Shown: positions 35,670-48,900 of the stretch, piece after piece
Position numbering within the stretch: position 1 is the stretch's first letter
Layout of the letters: each line of letters starts with the position of its first letter
Source: Brachypodium distachyon
Taxonomy: Eukaryota; Streptophyta; Magnoliopsida; Poales; Poaceae
NCBI RefSeq assembly: GCF_000005505.3
Contig: NC_016133.3
Location: 13,702,001-13,766,000, forward strand
Direction: 5' to 3'
DNA length: 64,000 bases
Notes under the pieces: generated by a model
What the model saw: only the letters and a program-made list of their open reading frames with translations
What the model was told of the DNA's origin: nothing
Database searches by the model: none
Made by a program: the position numbers and the translations under genes

Positions 35670-38600
35670 TTACAGGAAATCATTAGGTTTTCCTATCCTA
35701 ATGTTCTCCTCCTGCAAATAGCTCGTGATAGCGTTCTTTTGCCAGCCCTTGAAGCTCCTGCAAAGCAAGCACCACAAGATAGGTCTGTCTGTTAAAACTA
35801 AACCAGGAAGATCATTTTCATGATCAAAGCAGCATAAGCAATGTTCATTGCCATCCAAACAAACCCTACACTAGACATGCTTGCAGTAGTCATAAATGAA
35901 CGTTTGAAGCAAACTTTCCATAAGAACAAATTGAGCAAGGAAACCTCTCAGTCTAACATTGTATGCTTATGGAGAAAAATGTATGAACATTGCAACATAA
36001 TCATCGGCATGAGTTATCCAATATTTGCAGCAAAAAATATGCTGCTGATGTTAAGCTTAAGATAAGTGTGGACGGTCCAGCAGAAAAGAATATGAAAAAT
36101 GAAAAGGTGACCACAACGACTGCTGTGGAAAATTACCAGGAAAACCCAGTGTGTAAGATCCCAGGAGTCTCTTGTCAAACATGACATACTTAGGAGTTAG
36201 GAAAGTTTATCATGTCCATCCAAGTATCCAACTAGCTTAATAGTTCAAAGCGGCCAGCTATTTGAATTATGTAGAGGGTCTGGCTATGGAAAGTAGATAT
36301 AAGCATGCATATCAAATAATACCAAAACAAGTATTGAATACTCTTGTGACAAGTTGTATTGGCATAGACGCATGGAATGTTGTGTCCAGAAACCACATTG
36401 AGACACATTCGCAAGAAAAGAAAGAATGATTGTGATTTTGCTGCCTGTGAACAAAATAAGCTTGCATTGCTATACTGAAACAGCATGTTTTATCATTCAG
36501 TACTGATGCCAGGATTCTGAGTTTAACCTTAATTAAGGTGGTTAGTTCGTGTTGACCAAACCAATTATGGAACTTCCATCACAATTTCCTACAAACTATT
36601 ATCTTTGATCTAAGGACCACCAAATTACAAGCTAGGCTGTTTCTGAACCCCAAAACTGTAATAGCAACACTAGCTGGCAAAATGCATTGATGTAGCATCT
36701 TTCTATAAGATTAGGTACCCCGGAAGAAACTGGTTATGCTACTTACTTCTGGTCAAGATGTGCTATAACTTCACCACCAGGAAATGCTGCCTTTGTGGCT
36801 TCAAATGAAGCTTTGATGGAATGCTTCCACATCCCACCAACACCAGAACCCTTGCTGTTCCCTTCAGGCGGTGCCTCCATTGGCAAAGAGTAACCAGAAA
36901 GCAGATGACCCACCCATGCACCATTTTTGCTGAAATAATTTGAGGACGTAGACAATATCATGCTACAAATATTCTTCTCTGCCAGTCTGCCCCTTTGTAA
37001 AGAAATATATAAACTGAGAAGAAATAGCTGGGAAATACTGGTCACTTAGGAATAAGGTTGCATCAACTACAGGTTCCATACATACCAATAATGCACCAAC
37101 AGCTTCGGTAATAATCAAGAGACAACCGAGCAGTATGCAACAGCAAACTTTGTGTAGTACGGTTATCCATTTCAAAGATATGCTATCTAAATGAAGCTGC
37201 TCTGCAATTTCATTGTGTCATAAATTAAGTAACTAAAGGAACATGTTCAAACAAGTTTTCGATGCTCGAAAATGCTTTCATACGGTCACATGTTTGCTTA
37301 GATATCAATGCTATGTAGGGCCTTTTTTTCTTACGTCTGTTAAAACAGGTGAGACCATATAAAATACCTCTACAGTTTCATCTCTACTGTGTGCAGGTTA
37401 TAAAATGCAGGAATCACAATATGCAGTTGTTCCATCAAAGACCTGATCTAAGGTGAACCATAGAAAAGTTCCAACTGATAATATCATCAATATTTTGATC
37501 ATTATCAGATCAGTACACGACAAGCATTAAAAACAGCCGATTCATCTATCTGTAGCACATGAAAGTTGACTTAAGTCATACAGTCATACTGAATCGTTAA
37601 GAGTATCAAACATTAGTAGTCTAGATTTCCAGAGGAGACTGCATTGTCAGAAACTGAACTGAAAGAATAACTTCACCTCAGTGCTTGCTTACATGACAAT
37701 ATCCATATGACGAGGGGCGTAGTGACCACCACCTATACCCAGCAGAACCTTTTCACCATTCCTGCATAACAAGAAGTGAGGTTTAAGCCTGAAGAAAAAA
37801 AAATGGCAATGGGTGAACACTTGAAAGGAAAAGAAAAAAGAAAGACATCATTTCAGATAACAAACAATATAAGACCGTGGTAGAACACTGCCCAAGTATG
37901 CAAAAGAATAAAAAGAACTTAACTACGTCAATGGGTGATAGTTTTTGTTCCACATATTGAGGTTAAGTGACCTGTGGCACATATCGCGGAAGAATCAATG
38001 CTTCATAGTTATTATTTCAATTTGCAAACCATAATACAAGGCATATATCAGCACAGGGTATATGGAAGTACGTCAGGCCCGAACCATTGATTCATACACG
38101 ATCACAGATAATTTGAACACTTTATCTTCACTATTTTGAATTGAAAATATCAATTTTTAATTTAAAGTTTTAAGAATTTGACTAGTTCTCAATTATCCTG
38201 ATCCACAAGGCAATCTTCAGCTTCCAGTATGAGTCTTAATTACCACCTGTTCGAATTTTGTCAAACATTAATGTTGATATGTAAAAAGAAATTGTACTCC
38301 TCTGTCCAACAAAGGATGTCTCAACTTTGACTAAATTTGAATGCATCTATACACTAAGTAATGTCTAGATACATCCAAATTTTGACAAACTTGAAACATC
38401 TTTTGTTGGACGGAGGGAGTACATTCCTTTAGATGGATGGGTGTGACACACTACTATTTATGTTTTTTTTTTCCTTAAGGCAATGAATACTGGAAAAATC
38501 AGCACAGCCTCTTTGCAATACAAGCCTTCAATGTTTGAAGACAATGAATACTGCAAAGATTCCAATCAACCAGGCAACCACAACCATTGTTAGACACTTA

Positions 38601-41538
38601 GACTTCATGAAGGGAAACGGATATATCAACATACCCCGTCCAAGTTCCAACAGCTTTTCCTTCCTCAAGACCAAGACCTTTCCATAGAACCTGCAGGCAA
38701 AGAAAACCTCAGTTCTCCTATGCTATTTTTTTTCAAACAAATAAGACATCCAATGTAGGTACAATAATATTCAAAACCTTATGAACCTGTGACTGATTTA
38801 AATAATGACAAGCACATTTTGGCAAGTTCTGTTTACCTGCCTGTACCACATAGGGATTCTTGTGGAACTTGGCATAAGATCTTTCTATTGGGTAATAGGT
38901 ATTACCCCAAAAGGTTTCAGACATGGTTTTGAAGAAAATCTGACACTTGAAAGGTGAAAACTGATATTTCAACTAAAAGGTAGATTAATCATTTGGATAT
39001 GGACAACATATTATGCAACTTTGCTATGCTAATTCCTCTGCATGCATTGTGATCTTCCTTCACGGGGCCTGCCACGTGAAGGATCTTGTGGCTCACACAA
39101 GGAAAACATTTGGGTTCTCTTTCAAATCCACAAAGAAGAACAAAGTACTCCCTCCTTCCCAATTTATAGGTCGTATTAAATAAATCCCAAATACCAAGAC
39201 TACAGCTAAGAACGTCTTTAATAGCCGCATGCAGCTGCAGTTATTTTCTCCACCACCAATTGCTGGTGCATACAGTCTGCCTAGAGCCTTTCCAAAGCAC
39301 ACCAAGCCGCTGCAATTAATCTTTGCCAGCACTAATCGCTGCATGCAGTCTCCTAGCCAATCGCACCATTCGTTTCACATGCAGTTTACCAATGCAAGAA
39401 TACTTAATGCCAAAGAGAGAAAGCCGATGAGTTTGTTTGGGCCAGCCTAACAGCAGTCTCTTTTTTTTGGGGGGGGGGGGGGGGGGGGGGGGGGGAGGGA
39501 TCAAAATCTAATACAATCTAAAAATTGGGATGGAGGGAGAGTACATGATAAGAGATGCACAAAGAAATAAAACTCAACTAGAGCAATGGCCTGCGCAGCA
39601 TCTTGTCTACCCCAGTATTCTTCTGTACTTCCTGACATGGAAAATGTTGAATTAGTTATTCTGGATTCAAAAAATTCATCGACAGTAGGACAGAACTGCT
39701 CGTTTTGCATTTCTACGAGCATCAGCTGCAGGAGTAACATTGCTCTAATTTTATATCAGATAGTTCACAAATTATTGTTACTAATTTCATCAATCGCGTC
39801 CAACCAATTGTGTCATGTGTGTACCTCTATAGGAGTTAACGATAATGTCATGTGACAGGCTAAAAGCTAAAACATAAAAACAATATAACTAGTGCGTAAC
39901 AAGTGGAACAGGTGAATAAACTAGTCATATAGGTGTTTCTCAACCTATAAAGAAGTGTCAATGGGACACAGCAAACTAGCATGTAAGAGTTTTTCCAAAA
40001 GAACTCCTTGACTTGTATTAGTGGACGATGATGATATACGATATTGAAAAAGTGCAAGGACAGATGTAAGTATGTACCTATCTCAACAAACATTGTGGGT
40101 GTATTGGTAAGTGGTCCATGGTGAGTAGCTTCAAGTGTAATCTTCAAAAGCAATCAGTATTAAAACCATTGATTCAGGAAAAAGGATGCATCAAGAGAAC
40201 AAAGTACCTCAAATTCTGGAACAAGACCTTGGTCCGCAGCAATCTGTTGCATTAATCGGAGCCATGGGCCAATTCGAGGGTTTGGTAGCGCTGCCCATCC
40301 AGGCCTCCCTCCTTGAGGCGGGGTCTCATCCTCCCTCAGATGTGGCACACCTTCAGAGGTGCATTCACCAAAAATGAGCAAACCATGTTCAACATCAAAT
40401 AAAACAATGATTGAGATAATAAGAACCACTAATTCGCAAAAATTAACATATGCATGTCATTCAACAAACATTGATATACTTCTCACAGACGAAACAATCA
40501 CAGCATACAGGATCAAGAAAAATATTGTAGAAGATAATCAGTTACAAGTATGCTAGAAGAATAAGTCTCTTCTTGAATACACTGAACATCATGTATGTGG
40601 TAGTGGTACTGCACCATTCCGCTATAGAAGACACATAAACATATAAATGAAGAACCAACCAATTGGGTGGACAGTGAGCGCAGGGCGGTTGGAAACTGCA
40701 GTGTGCTTGCTGAGGAATATGACCTCGGAAATGGCCTCTCCAGTGGCTTCCTGCCACCGATGGTCAAGATTATCCTCTGCAATGATGCTGCGATCATGCT
40801 TCAGTAACCGAATATTCCCATTTGTGAAACTCTCCATGCCCTCCTAAAATCGAATATCAAAATGAAAATATTTTGTTCAGAATGAAATTAGGGAACTACG
40901 ATATGCCACAAACAAGGCATGCGTTCAACGCCTTAGGAAAAAGAAAGAAAACAACAATACAATTTGCAGCTAATTTCAATTAAGATCAGAGCCACTCGAA
41001 TATAATGCTTATTATTTTGCTACATGATCCCAGATGTAATTTACTAAGGTATACTCATGGGTTCAAAAATTCCTGGAACAATGCACCAAATAAATGGTTT
41101 GTTTGTTTGTTTACTCCCTGCTATCAGCCTATCACTCACTGCCACTGTATTGCCAGCAACAGGGCCATGTCTGTCCCGAGAGATAACGAACTTTGAGGAT
41201 ACCATGAGCAAAATTATGTCCTAAGAACAAGCAAATCATTGATTGGGCAGGGATTTTTCTTCTCCGCATCGGTTAAGCTCCTAGCCTCACAATCACAAAC
41301 ACAAGCATTTCTAACCAAATAGTCTCGGTGCGCGGGCGAACCCTAACCCTAACAGGCGCTTAGTAGAGCGCCAATAAAGAGCGTATATAATCGAATTGGT
41401 GCGAGGCGGAACGGAGCTATAGATGAAGCTTCTTACGGGGATTGGCGGGCCAGGGGACCAGCCGGGCATGGCGAGGAACGCGGAGGCGGGGCCGATGGAC
41501 GCCGGGTCCGACGCCGTCGCTACCACGAGAACAACCAT
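35670..41538 (-). CDS. DTD2: D-aminoacyl-tRNA deacylase 2 (GEKO1-type)
   Basis: Nine exons on the minus strand (41538-41437, 40843-40660, 40350-40208, 40141-40078, 39631-39579, 38690-38635, 37761-37693, 36929-36747, 35757-35670) join in frame to 313 residues, close to the 317 of Arabidopsis GEK1. Conserved blocks: MVVLVVATASDPAS, FLSKHTAVSNRPALTVHPIG, PPQGGRPGWAALPNPRIGPW, ITLEATHHGPLTN, LGIGGGHYAPRHMDI, WVGHLLSGYSLPM and KSFKGWQKNAI. The enzyme removes D-amino acids, and aldehyde-modified D-aminoacyl adducts, from tRNA; loss in Arabidopsis gives hypersensitivity to ethanol/acetaldehyde. The His/Cys-lacking DTD2 fold is shared with archaea. The long introns hold MITEs at 38297-38419 and 39148-39541. 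No disabling change was seen. The start is the only ATG in frame with this N-terminal block. Confidence 0.95.
38297..38419. mobile_element. Stowaway-like MITE, 123 bp (family B), in DTD2 intron
   Basis: CTCCTCTGTCCAACAAAGGA at the left and TTTTGTTGGACGGAGGGAG at the right, with TA on both sides. The same family occurs at 42127-42250. Confidence 0.85.
39148..39541. mobile_element. MITE-like element, about 394 bp, with a long G run
   Basis: CTCCCTCCTTCCCAATTTAT at the left pairs with AAAATTGGGATGGAGGGAG at the right, next to TA. The interior contains TTTTTTTT followed by about 26 G at 39468-39495. Repeated GCATGCAG-type phrases occur at 39227 and 39342. Confidence 0.7.
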
Positions 41539-41701
41539 CTTCTCCGACGGCCGCCTCACCGTCGGGTTGGGGTTTGCTGCGGTTGTTTATGCCTTCGCCT
41601 TGCTCCGTTGATGCGGCGGTGCGTCCCTGTTAGTAGTGTTTCTTTTTGGATTTTTTTTTTATTTGGTGTTGCTCTTGGAAGAGCACATGCGTTCTATCTT
41701 G

Positions 41702-42029
41702 TCTTCTTTCTTTCTTTCCAAGTCAAGTTAATTATGAAAGTCTGTATACTTCTTGGATGTGTGAATTTCTAGTTTCAGATCTGCAATTTGAATTTACTCT
41801 CTCTGTTTCATAATTCTTGTCTCAAATTTGTCCAAAAATGGATGTATCTATTCGTAAAAAGCGTCTCTTCTTTCTTTCTTTCCAAGTCAAGTTAATTATG
41901 AAAGTCTGTATATTTCTTGGATGTGTGTATTTCCAGTTTCAGATCTGCAATTTGAATTTACTCCCTCCATTTCATAATTCTTGTCTCAAATTTGCTAAAA
42001 AATGAATGTATCTATTCCTAAAAAGCGTC
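41702..42029. repeat. 164-bp tandem duplication that includes half a MITE
   Basis: The block starting TCTTCTTTCTTTCTTTCC at 41702 recurs at 41866 with exact period 164 and few substitutions. The unit ends inside a family A MITE (GCGTC), so the left half of the MITE is present twice (41797 and 41961) but its right half once. Confidence 0.9.
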
Positions 42030-42073
42030 TAGATACATGTAATATTCCGACAAGAATTATGAAACGGAGGGAG
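41961..42073. mobile_element. Stowaway-like MITE, 113 bp (family A)
   Basis: CTCCCTCCATTTCATAATTC at the left and GAATTATGAAACGGAGGGAG at the right, with TA at 41959-41960 and 42074-42075. Confidence 0.88.
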
Positions 42074-42126
42074 TACTCCGCTAGTGTCTTCCTCCACTGA
42101 AGTGGTTTGTACCGCAAATTTATCCA

Positions 42127-42250
42127 CTCCCTCCATCCAACAAAAGATGTCTCAAGTTTGTTAAAATTTGAATGTATCTAGACATGACTTAGTGTATAGA
42201 TGCATTCAAATTTAGTCGAAGTTCAGACATCTTTTGTTGGACAGAAGAAG
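42127..42250. mobile_element. Stowaway-like MITE, 124 bp (family B), decayed ends
   Basis: CTCCCTCCATCCAACAAAAG at the left pairs with TTTTGTTGGACAGAAGAAG at the right. It resembles the copy at 38297-38419. Confidence 0.75.
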
Positions 42251-43102
42251 TACCAGTAGTTGATACTGGTGTTCCCATCCGCGAATCTGAGATGATCGGA
42301 GCAACAGCTCCAAGGATAAGCTGCCTGAGTTTTGATGACGACGACAAAGCAGATTCAGACTTGTGAGTAAATATACCATTTCGAGCTCAAAACTGGGGGT
42401 AAAATGGTAGATAGCCACGTTCTGTTACTAGGAAGGCAAAATGACGAAAGTTATTCACACGCTTCGCCGAATTTGAGCGAAAACAAAGCATTTTCAGTCT
42501 CCTGAATGAAAAAAAAAATGGTACTAGAAAAAGCAAAAAACAACTTACACGGGGTGCAAAACAAACACTTTTATACGAAATTTCACAAGTAGATTTAAGA
42601 CATGCACATTCATATCGTTGCCTTGAATGTTCCCTCCATTGTGTAAGTACATGACATGTATCTTAGAACGACAAATGGTGTGCGGCAGAAAAGTTAGCAA
42701 TATTAAGGTTAAAGGGTCAAATATTCATTCAATATGGTGTAGATAATTCTGGACAATGGTTGTAATTTAACTTCTTTTCCAAACATTTTCTTGCACATGC
42801 ACAATAGCAAAAACAACCAAGTCTTAGGCACAAGCTCAAAATGCTTTTGGTCCTCTCGACATGCCATGGATCTTAACCTGGTCTTGTGACACCCAAAGTG
42901 TTGCTAAAGCATGAGATAATTTCCAATGGAAGCTAAAGAAGAACAGATATATATTCCCAGGATACATGCACCATGTGGCTGCTTGCCTGGGTTTAGAACA
43001 ATGGAATAGCAATTCCTTCTATTTAACCTGGATGGATAAGATTCAGAACTCTTGAGCCAATTGGAGAGAAATATTGGAGCTAGCTACTTAACCTAAACTT
43101 GA
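42251..43102. other. Region downstream of RanGAP
   Basis: No coding frame was recognised. The part next to 43103 should be the RanGAP 3' UTR. Confidence 0.4.
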
Positions 43103-44722
43103 CTAGTCCTGCTCAACATTGAGGTTCTGCAACTTCGAGTCCAGCCCACCTTCGTCATCCTCCTCATCCCCTTCCTCGTCACCATCTCCGGGTTCCCCCT
43201 CAGGATCGTTCTCGTCCAGTGAGCCAAGCACGCTCAGCGAGTTCTTACCACTCTTCAGAATCTTTTTTACCTCCTCAATTCCTTCATCAGAGATGAAATT
43301 CCCATTGATGTTCAGCTGCACAAAACCTGGTTTGTCTGCGATTGCCTGGGCAAAGCACCGAGCTCCGGCTCTCCGCAGCATATTTGTGCTCACATCAAGC
43401 TCCTTCAGATCTGGGTGACTGTTTTCTAATGTTTTTGCAATCACCACAGCGCCACGGTCCTCCAGTTCATTCTCAGCCAACGTCAGCTTCTTGAGCGATT
43501 GCATCACTGTTAGACATTCTGCTAAAGCTTGGGTTGCTTTCGCAGTTATTTCATTTCCAGCCATTTCAAGGACTTCCAATCGAGGAGCTGACTGTTTGAG
43601 GGCATTGGCAATTGCTATCGTACCTTTGTTCTCGAGATTGAGGTCACTGAGATACAGCTCCACGAGATCAGGAAGCTTAGGAAGCGTTTTGCTGAGAGCT
43701 ATCCCTGCCTCAACACCAAACAAGTTGTCCCTGAGGTCAAGTTTCTTCAGACGAGTGCATGTCCCTAATGCCTCAGCCAATGCCACCCCACCATCAGATC
43801 CTATCCTTGTTGCTGAGCACCTAAAACTCTCTAGGTTTGAAGAACGCTTAACCATCTCAGCAATTGACAAAGCACCTTCATCCCCAGTCATGTTGTTGTG
43901 GAAGTGGAGAACCTTAAGAATCTCAGTTGAAGGAATAAGCTCAGATAGAGCCTTTGCAGCTTCCTCTGATATACCATCGTTCATCACAGAGAATTCTTCC
44001 AGGTTGTCCTGTGATTTCAAGAGCTCTTCGAATGCCCTGACACCCTTCTCGCCTAAAGCATTGTCAGAGATGTTCAGGTATCTCAACACAGAACCTTCCA
44101 AGGCTTTGGAGAATATGCGCATCACATCAAGGGCTTCATCCTCAGGCCTTCCTGCAACAAAATCAGAGATGTCTACCTCTGTGATCTGCTTCTTGATGGA
44201 TTCAAGAATCGGACCAGCAACATTGGCAGCATCGATACCAAAGCTCCTATTGCTGAAGCAGATCCTTTTATAAGAGTTCCCCGGCTTGGTAAGTGGGATC
44301 AGAAGTTCCTTTGCTTCGTCCGTGTCGATAAAAGCACGCTTGCCACCAGATATATCGAGCACTGTATCAGCAGGCTCAAGAGGTGCATCAATAACAACAG
44401 GTGCTTCCAGCTCGGCACTTGCCCTTGGGCCTCTCTTCAGGACCTCCACCATCAACTTGCTAGTTTCTCTAGCGTATAGCTGAACAGCTGAACTCCCATC
44501 ACCATCAGGCTCCTCCTTGAAATGCTCATCCACAGAAGCAAAGCAGGTCTCTTCAATCCTCTTAGCGTTCTCGCGAGCCTCTTCCTTGTCCAAACGACCA
44601 TACTTGCGAGAAAAGAGCGTCTCGGTGGACGGGTTCTCTGTCATCCTATCGATGACCATCAGGCGTGTGCTTTCGCTCAGCGGCCACAGCTTGATGGAGA
44701 ATCCCCAGACCGGCGAATCCAT
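43103..44722 (-). CDS. RANGAP1: Ran GTPase-activating protein with plant WPP domain
   Basis: One uninterrupted 539-residue frame. The N-terminal WPP domain (residues about 5-110, with FSIKLWPLSESTR) targets plant RanGAP to the nuclear envelope and, in dividing cells, to the division site. A central leucine-rich repeat domain follows (about 190-490; LNISDNALGEKGVRAFEELL, LYLSDLNLENKGT, LDVSTNMLRRAGAR). The acidic tail (DEEGDEEDDEGG) near the C-terminus is typical of RanGAPs. It stimulates GTP hydrolysis by Ran and so supports nucleocytoplasmic transport. I chose the ATG at 44722 (MDSPVWGF) because a splice-acceptor-like TGCAG precedes it by 17 bases, so the in-frame codons further upstream are probably a leader intron. 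It is divergent from the CCCH gene, about 1.2 kb between start codons. Confidence 0.95.
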   Translation of the reverse strand: MDSPVWGFSIKLWPLSESTRLMVIDRMTENPSTETLFSRKYGRLDKEEARENAKRIEETCFASVDEHFKEEPDGDGSSAVQLYARETSKLMVEVLKRGPRASAELEAPVVIDAPLEPADTVLDISGGKRAFIDTDEAKELLIPLTKPGNSYKRICFSNRSFGIDAANVAGPILESIKKQITEVDISDFVAGRPEDEALDVMRIFSKALEGSVLRYLNISDNALGEKGVRAFEELLKSQDNLEEFSVMNDGISEEAAKALSELIPSTEILKVLHFHNNMTGDEGALSIAEMVKRSSNLESFRCSATRIGSDGGVALAEALGTCTRLKKLDLRDNLFGVEAGIALSKTLPKLPDLVELYLSDLNLENKGTIAIANALKQSAPRLEVLEMAGNEITAKATQALAECLTVMQSLKKLTLAENELEDRGAVVIAKTLENSHPDLKELDVSTNMLRRAGARCFAQAIADKPGFVQLNINGNFISDEGIEEVKKILKSGKNSLSVLGSLDENDPEGEPGDGDEEGDEEDDEGGLDSKLQNLNVEQD

Positions 44723-45908
44723 GAGGAAATGCGGCACTTCTGCACAGCAACCTAATGGTAGATCAGACAACAAGCATTAACATCGTCGTAGTTACAGAAG
44801 ATGAAGCAGTAGCTCACGACAATGCAACATTAGGTCATCAATTGGGATTAATAGAGTTATTAGAGCGCAAATCTCCCTAAAGTAGTAGCGCCAAGCATCA
44901 AATCCACTCTCTAGCAAGTACGTTAGCAGCAAGGCAACACCAATTCATCAATCAAAACAAATGCATTTGGCTCCACCAAGTGGATTGTCCGTGGGGAACC
45001 CAACTATGAGCCTTCAGGATACCATTAGGGTAATACGACCCCACAAAGAAAGCTGCAGCTCGCCGAGAATGCAGCAAGAAGCGAAACCGCGCACCTAGAT
45101 CAAACCCCGTCCGGGCCGATAGCGGCGGCGGTGGCAGTTGAGGTCGCCCGGCGTGGACTCCTGGAAGAAGGGAGCGACGGCGGCGGCGGCGGTTTGGCGA
45201 CTGGACGAAGAAAATTTGGAAGGAGTTAGGTTTGGGCTGGGATGGGCTGATATGTGGAAACATGGGCTGGGCTGGAAGAATGAAGATTAAACTAAGCCTG
45301 GTCATTTCAGATGCTATGTTGCGGCCGAAAGAAAATTGGGAATTCAGATGCAATCTTTTTTCAATGTCATAAAAACGTAGGGGAATAAAAGATCCATGTA
45401 AAAATATCAATGTATATCCATATCAACACTCAAAGGCAACCTGTGCTGCTGTACAATTAGCTACGGTGGTCCCTACACTTATGGGTCGCCGAGGGAGAGA
45501 GGGATGGGGAGGAGTAGGACCAAGAGGTAAATGAGCTATTTCAAAGAAGAGCCGAACCACGGTGCATGTCCATTCAAAATTGACAGAACATTGCATTAAA
45601 GGAGTAGAAGATTTGAAACCGAAACGTGAGGAAAGAGACAAAAACAACACTCCCATTTACCTTTCTACTAAGCGCAAGCCCAACCCATCACCACGCACAT
45701 CCTCCGACGCCCCACATGTCAGCGAGGCAAAATTACCGTTGCGTGGGAGAGTCCATCCCGCAACCTCCACCTATTTATCGAATACCATGGGCGCGCGCAC
45801 ACATGTGACCCGACCACATAGCCCTCTCTCTTCCTCCGATTCTCCCATTCCTTTTGGGTGGAAAACTCAATCCTTTTCTTTTACTTTCGTCCCAAGACCA
45901 AAGCTTCC
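44723..45908. promoter_or_regulatory. Divergent promoter region between RanGAP and the CCCH/RRM gene
   Basis: This holds the presumed untranslated leader exon and leader intron of RanGAP on the minus strand (GC-rich block at about 45090-45200) and the plus-strand promoter with a TATTTAT box near 45770 and a CT-rich leader. No other coding content was seen. Confidence 0.5.
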
Positions 45909-48900
45909 ATGGATGCCTACGAGGCGATGAAGGTGATCTTCGGCCGGGTCCAGTCGCTGGTGCTGGATCCAGACATGGCCCTGCTCAACCAGGACAGACC
46001 TCACGCAGACATGATTCGGCTCGCCCGCAGTCCCGATGACGAACTCCTTTCCCTTGTCACCAACCTCGCCTCCCTCGACGTCAACAACAAGCTCGCTCTC
46101 TCCCCATACTCGTTGTACCCATCATCGACATGGGCGGTGGCCACCGGCGCCGGAGGAGCTGACTACATCGGAGCATCCCGGTCTCCCGCGAGCGGCGGCG
46201 GGCATGGGCATCGGGGAAGCTTCTCGCTAAGCAACGCCGGGGGTTCCGGAAGGAGTTTGATCAGGCCATGTGTGTACCTTGCACGCAAGTCCTGCAAGAA
46301 GGGCGACGCGTGCCGGTTCGCGCACGTGGTGCCCTACGACGGCACCCCTGCTGCCGCACGGGCGCAGATGGCGGTCGCCTTCTCGCCTCCGCCGCCGCCG
46401 TATTTGGACGGCCTCGACTACCTCGTGCGCCAGCAGCAGCATCGGCAACAGGGCGAGTCCTCCTCACAAAGGTGACCACGCCTCCTCCTACTCCCTAATT
46501 ATGACATCTAATGGTAGCAGCTCAACCTCAGAAGGTTGCTGCTTAATGCATATTTTTTTGGAGATGTTTTACTGCATCCTCGTTCCCGCCAGAGAATCGT
46601 ACAAATGGCGGTGCAGATGGCCTGCACAAGATGTCTTTGGGAAGGGAGAGATACGGTGGAAGGATCCATAGATGGGTGAATTATATGTGTTGAGACATGT
46701 ACAATGGACGGTCAGGATTCGGAGTGTGATGCGCTTGTGTTTACAAAATCCACTCTCTATTTATTTTTAGGCCTCTCTTACAGTACACCTGTAGTATCTG
46801 AACTCACACACTAACACACGTCATACGCACACCACACACTCACACACCCTACCCTTAGTGCACAAGACAGACTTAGAACTTACTACACGCATACTAGATT
46901 CCCAAAGTCAGTAGACTTTAATTTGTCTGCAGCGCGTACTTGCATTACCACTAAGGCGCGCACTGTTTTTTTTTTTGGCTGGCTCTTCTTTGCCATTAAC
47001 TCACTTGCTCTTGCTGCTCCAGGTCCAGTGTGGCAGCACCAACCATGCTTCTCCCCTCCGCCGCCGCCAACGACAACGTGCAGATGCAACAGCACGGGCC
47101 GTCCCCCCTCCGCTTCCGGTCACCATCTGCCCTCGACAATGACACCATCAACCATGGCGAGTTACAAATCTACATTACCTTTCCCGCCTCCTCCACCTTC
47201 ACGGAGGACGAAGTCGCTGCCTACTTCAGGTATATATATACACTGTCATTGCGGTCAGCTCGAGCTATTTGTTGTTCTAATCAATGGCGATGGATCGATG
47301 GCAGCGGGTTCGGGCCGGTGCAGGAAGTGCGCATCCCTCACCAGGCAAAAAGGATGTTCGGCTTCGTCGCCTTCGTGTACTCGGAGAGCGTCCGCCTGGT
47401 GCTTGCCAAGGGCAAGTCTCACTTGGTCTGTGGCTCCCGTGTCCTAGTGAAGCCCTACAAGGAGAAGAAGACGCCCAACAGGCAGCAACTCCTAGCCCCC
47501 TTGATCCGCAATCACCAGCATGACGTCAGCCACCTCCTCCGCGCTCGCAACCTCGCCGTCGACGACCCCCAGACTGGTAAGTATTGTCTATAAAGCTACA
47601 AGAACACCCTTCTGCTTGTTTGTTTGTTTTATCGATAATGTATTGGAGGTTAATTAGGCTCGGTCTGGCATTGATGAACTGTGTTGTGCTGAACTTATTT
47701 TATAATCTGCAATGAAAAAATATACACGAAAGTAGGGAAAATTGGCTAGCCAAAATAAAAAATAGCGAAAAACAGGTGAAAAAATGGATTGTGATCTAAA
47801 CGGACCCTTAGTCAGGACACGTACCGTTCCTGTTATTCCTGTTATCCGAGGGCCGTGCACGTTTTTTGGGACATGTGCATGCACCGTGAAATGATAATAT
47901 GAACCGAAAACAATTTGAATGCGTAGTGAAGAATAATTTGCAGGGGAAATCGGAATGGGACGGTGTAATGGTGTATTCAATGTTTTTCACTTCTTTTTTC
48001 TGTTAGTTATGCTCCCGTTGAGATAAGTGCCAGGTCTTATGGATGGACAGAGATAAAGGGTGCACTATGCTTTGTTTTCATTGATTGATAGATTGGCCGA
48101 CGAGCTCATGCTAAGTGCCATTGACTTGATTGTTTGGTTGCTTGCGACATGGCAGGGCACGAGAGGATGACCATGTACATGCCGGGGAGCGGCCATGATG
48201 CTGCGGCGGCGGCGCTGAGGAAGAAGATGGAGGAGAAGGAGGCTGCCGAGCTGCAGGAGGCCATCGAGCTGCAGAACCGCCACTTCATGGGGATGCAGCT
48301 GCTCCACAGCAACAACAATGGTGGCTTCCAATTCCTTTCTCCTGACCCTAATTTTGCAAGGATAAAATGACATTCTTCCTCTTGCTGCCATTAGCTACCT
48401 TATGAAAGTAATATGTACTATTATCCCCTTTCAAAAGCCTGACACTAATGGTTGATGGTTGGTTGCAGATAGCAACAGGCTAAGCAGTGGGCTTGCCATG
48501 GGTGCATCTGCCGCTGGTGCCATGGCTGCAGGATGGCAGCAGGAGCAGCAGTATGAGGAGAAGGAACAGGACAACAATGGCCACGGCAGTCCCAAGCAGC
48601 TGACAGTCAACTCTGGTGCTCGGCAGGCAGTTGCACCAAATGTTGTTTGGGAGGATAGGTAATGCTAGTATATCATGTAATGCTAAAATACTTCAGTATT
48701 ACACTAAGGATCAAAACAAATATTCAATTCAAAAAGTTGTATTTGTTTTTGAAAATTTGTGTAGGTTATGAACCATGCTATATAAACATACACTCCACTT
48801 TTGTTATTAAGCAGTTTTTGTTGCGGCTTTTCGTGCAGGGCTTACCAATTATTTTCCATTTTCTTTAGTGATTGACTCTCATGTGTCTGTGTGTCTCTTG

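Noticed and set aside
43491..44273. 260-codon plus-strand open frame
   Set aside because: Antisense shadow of the RanGAP leucine-rich repeats.
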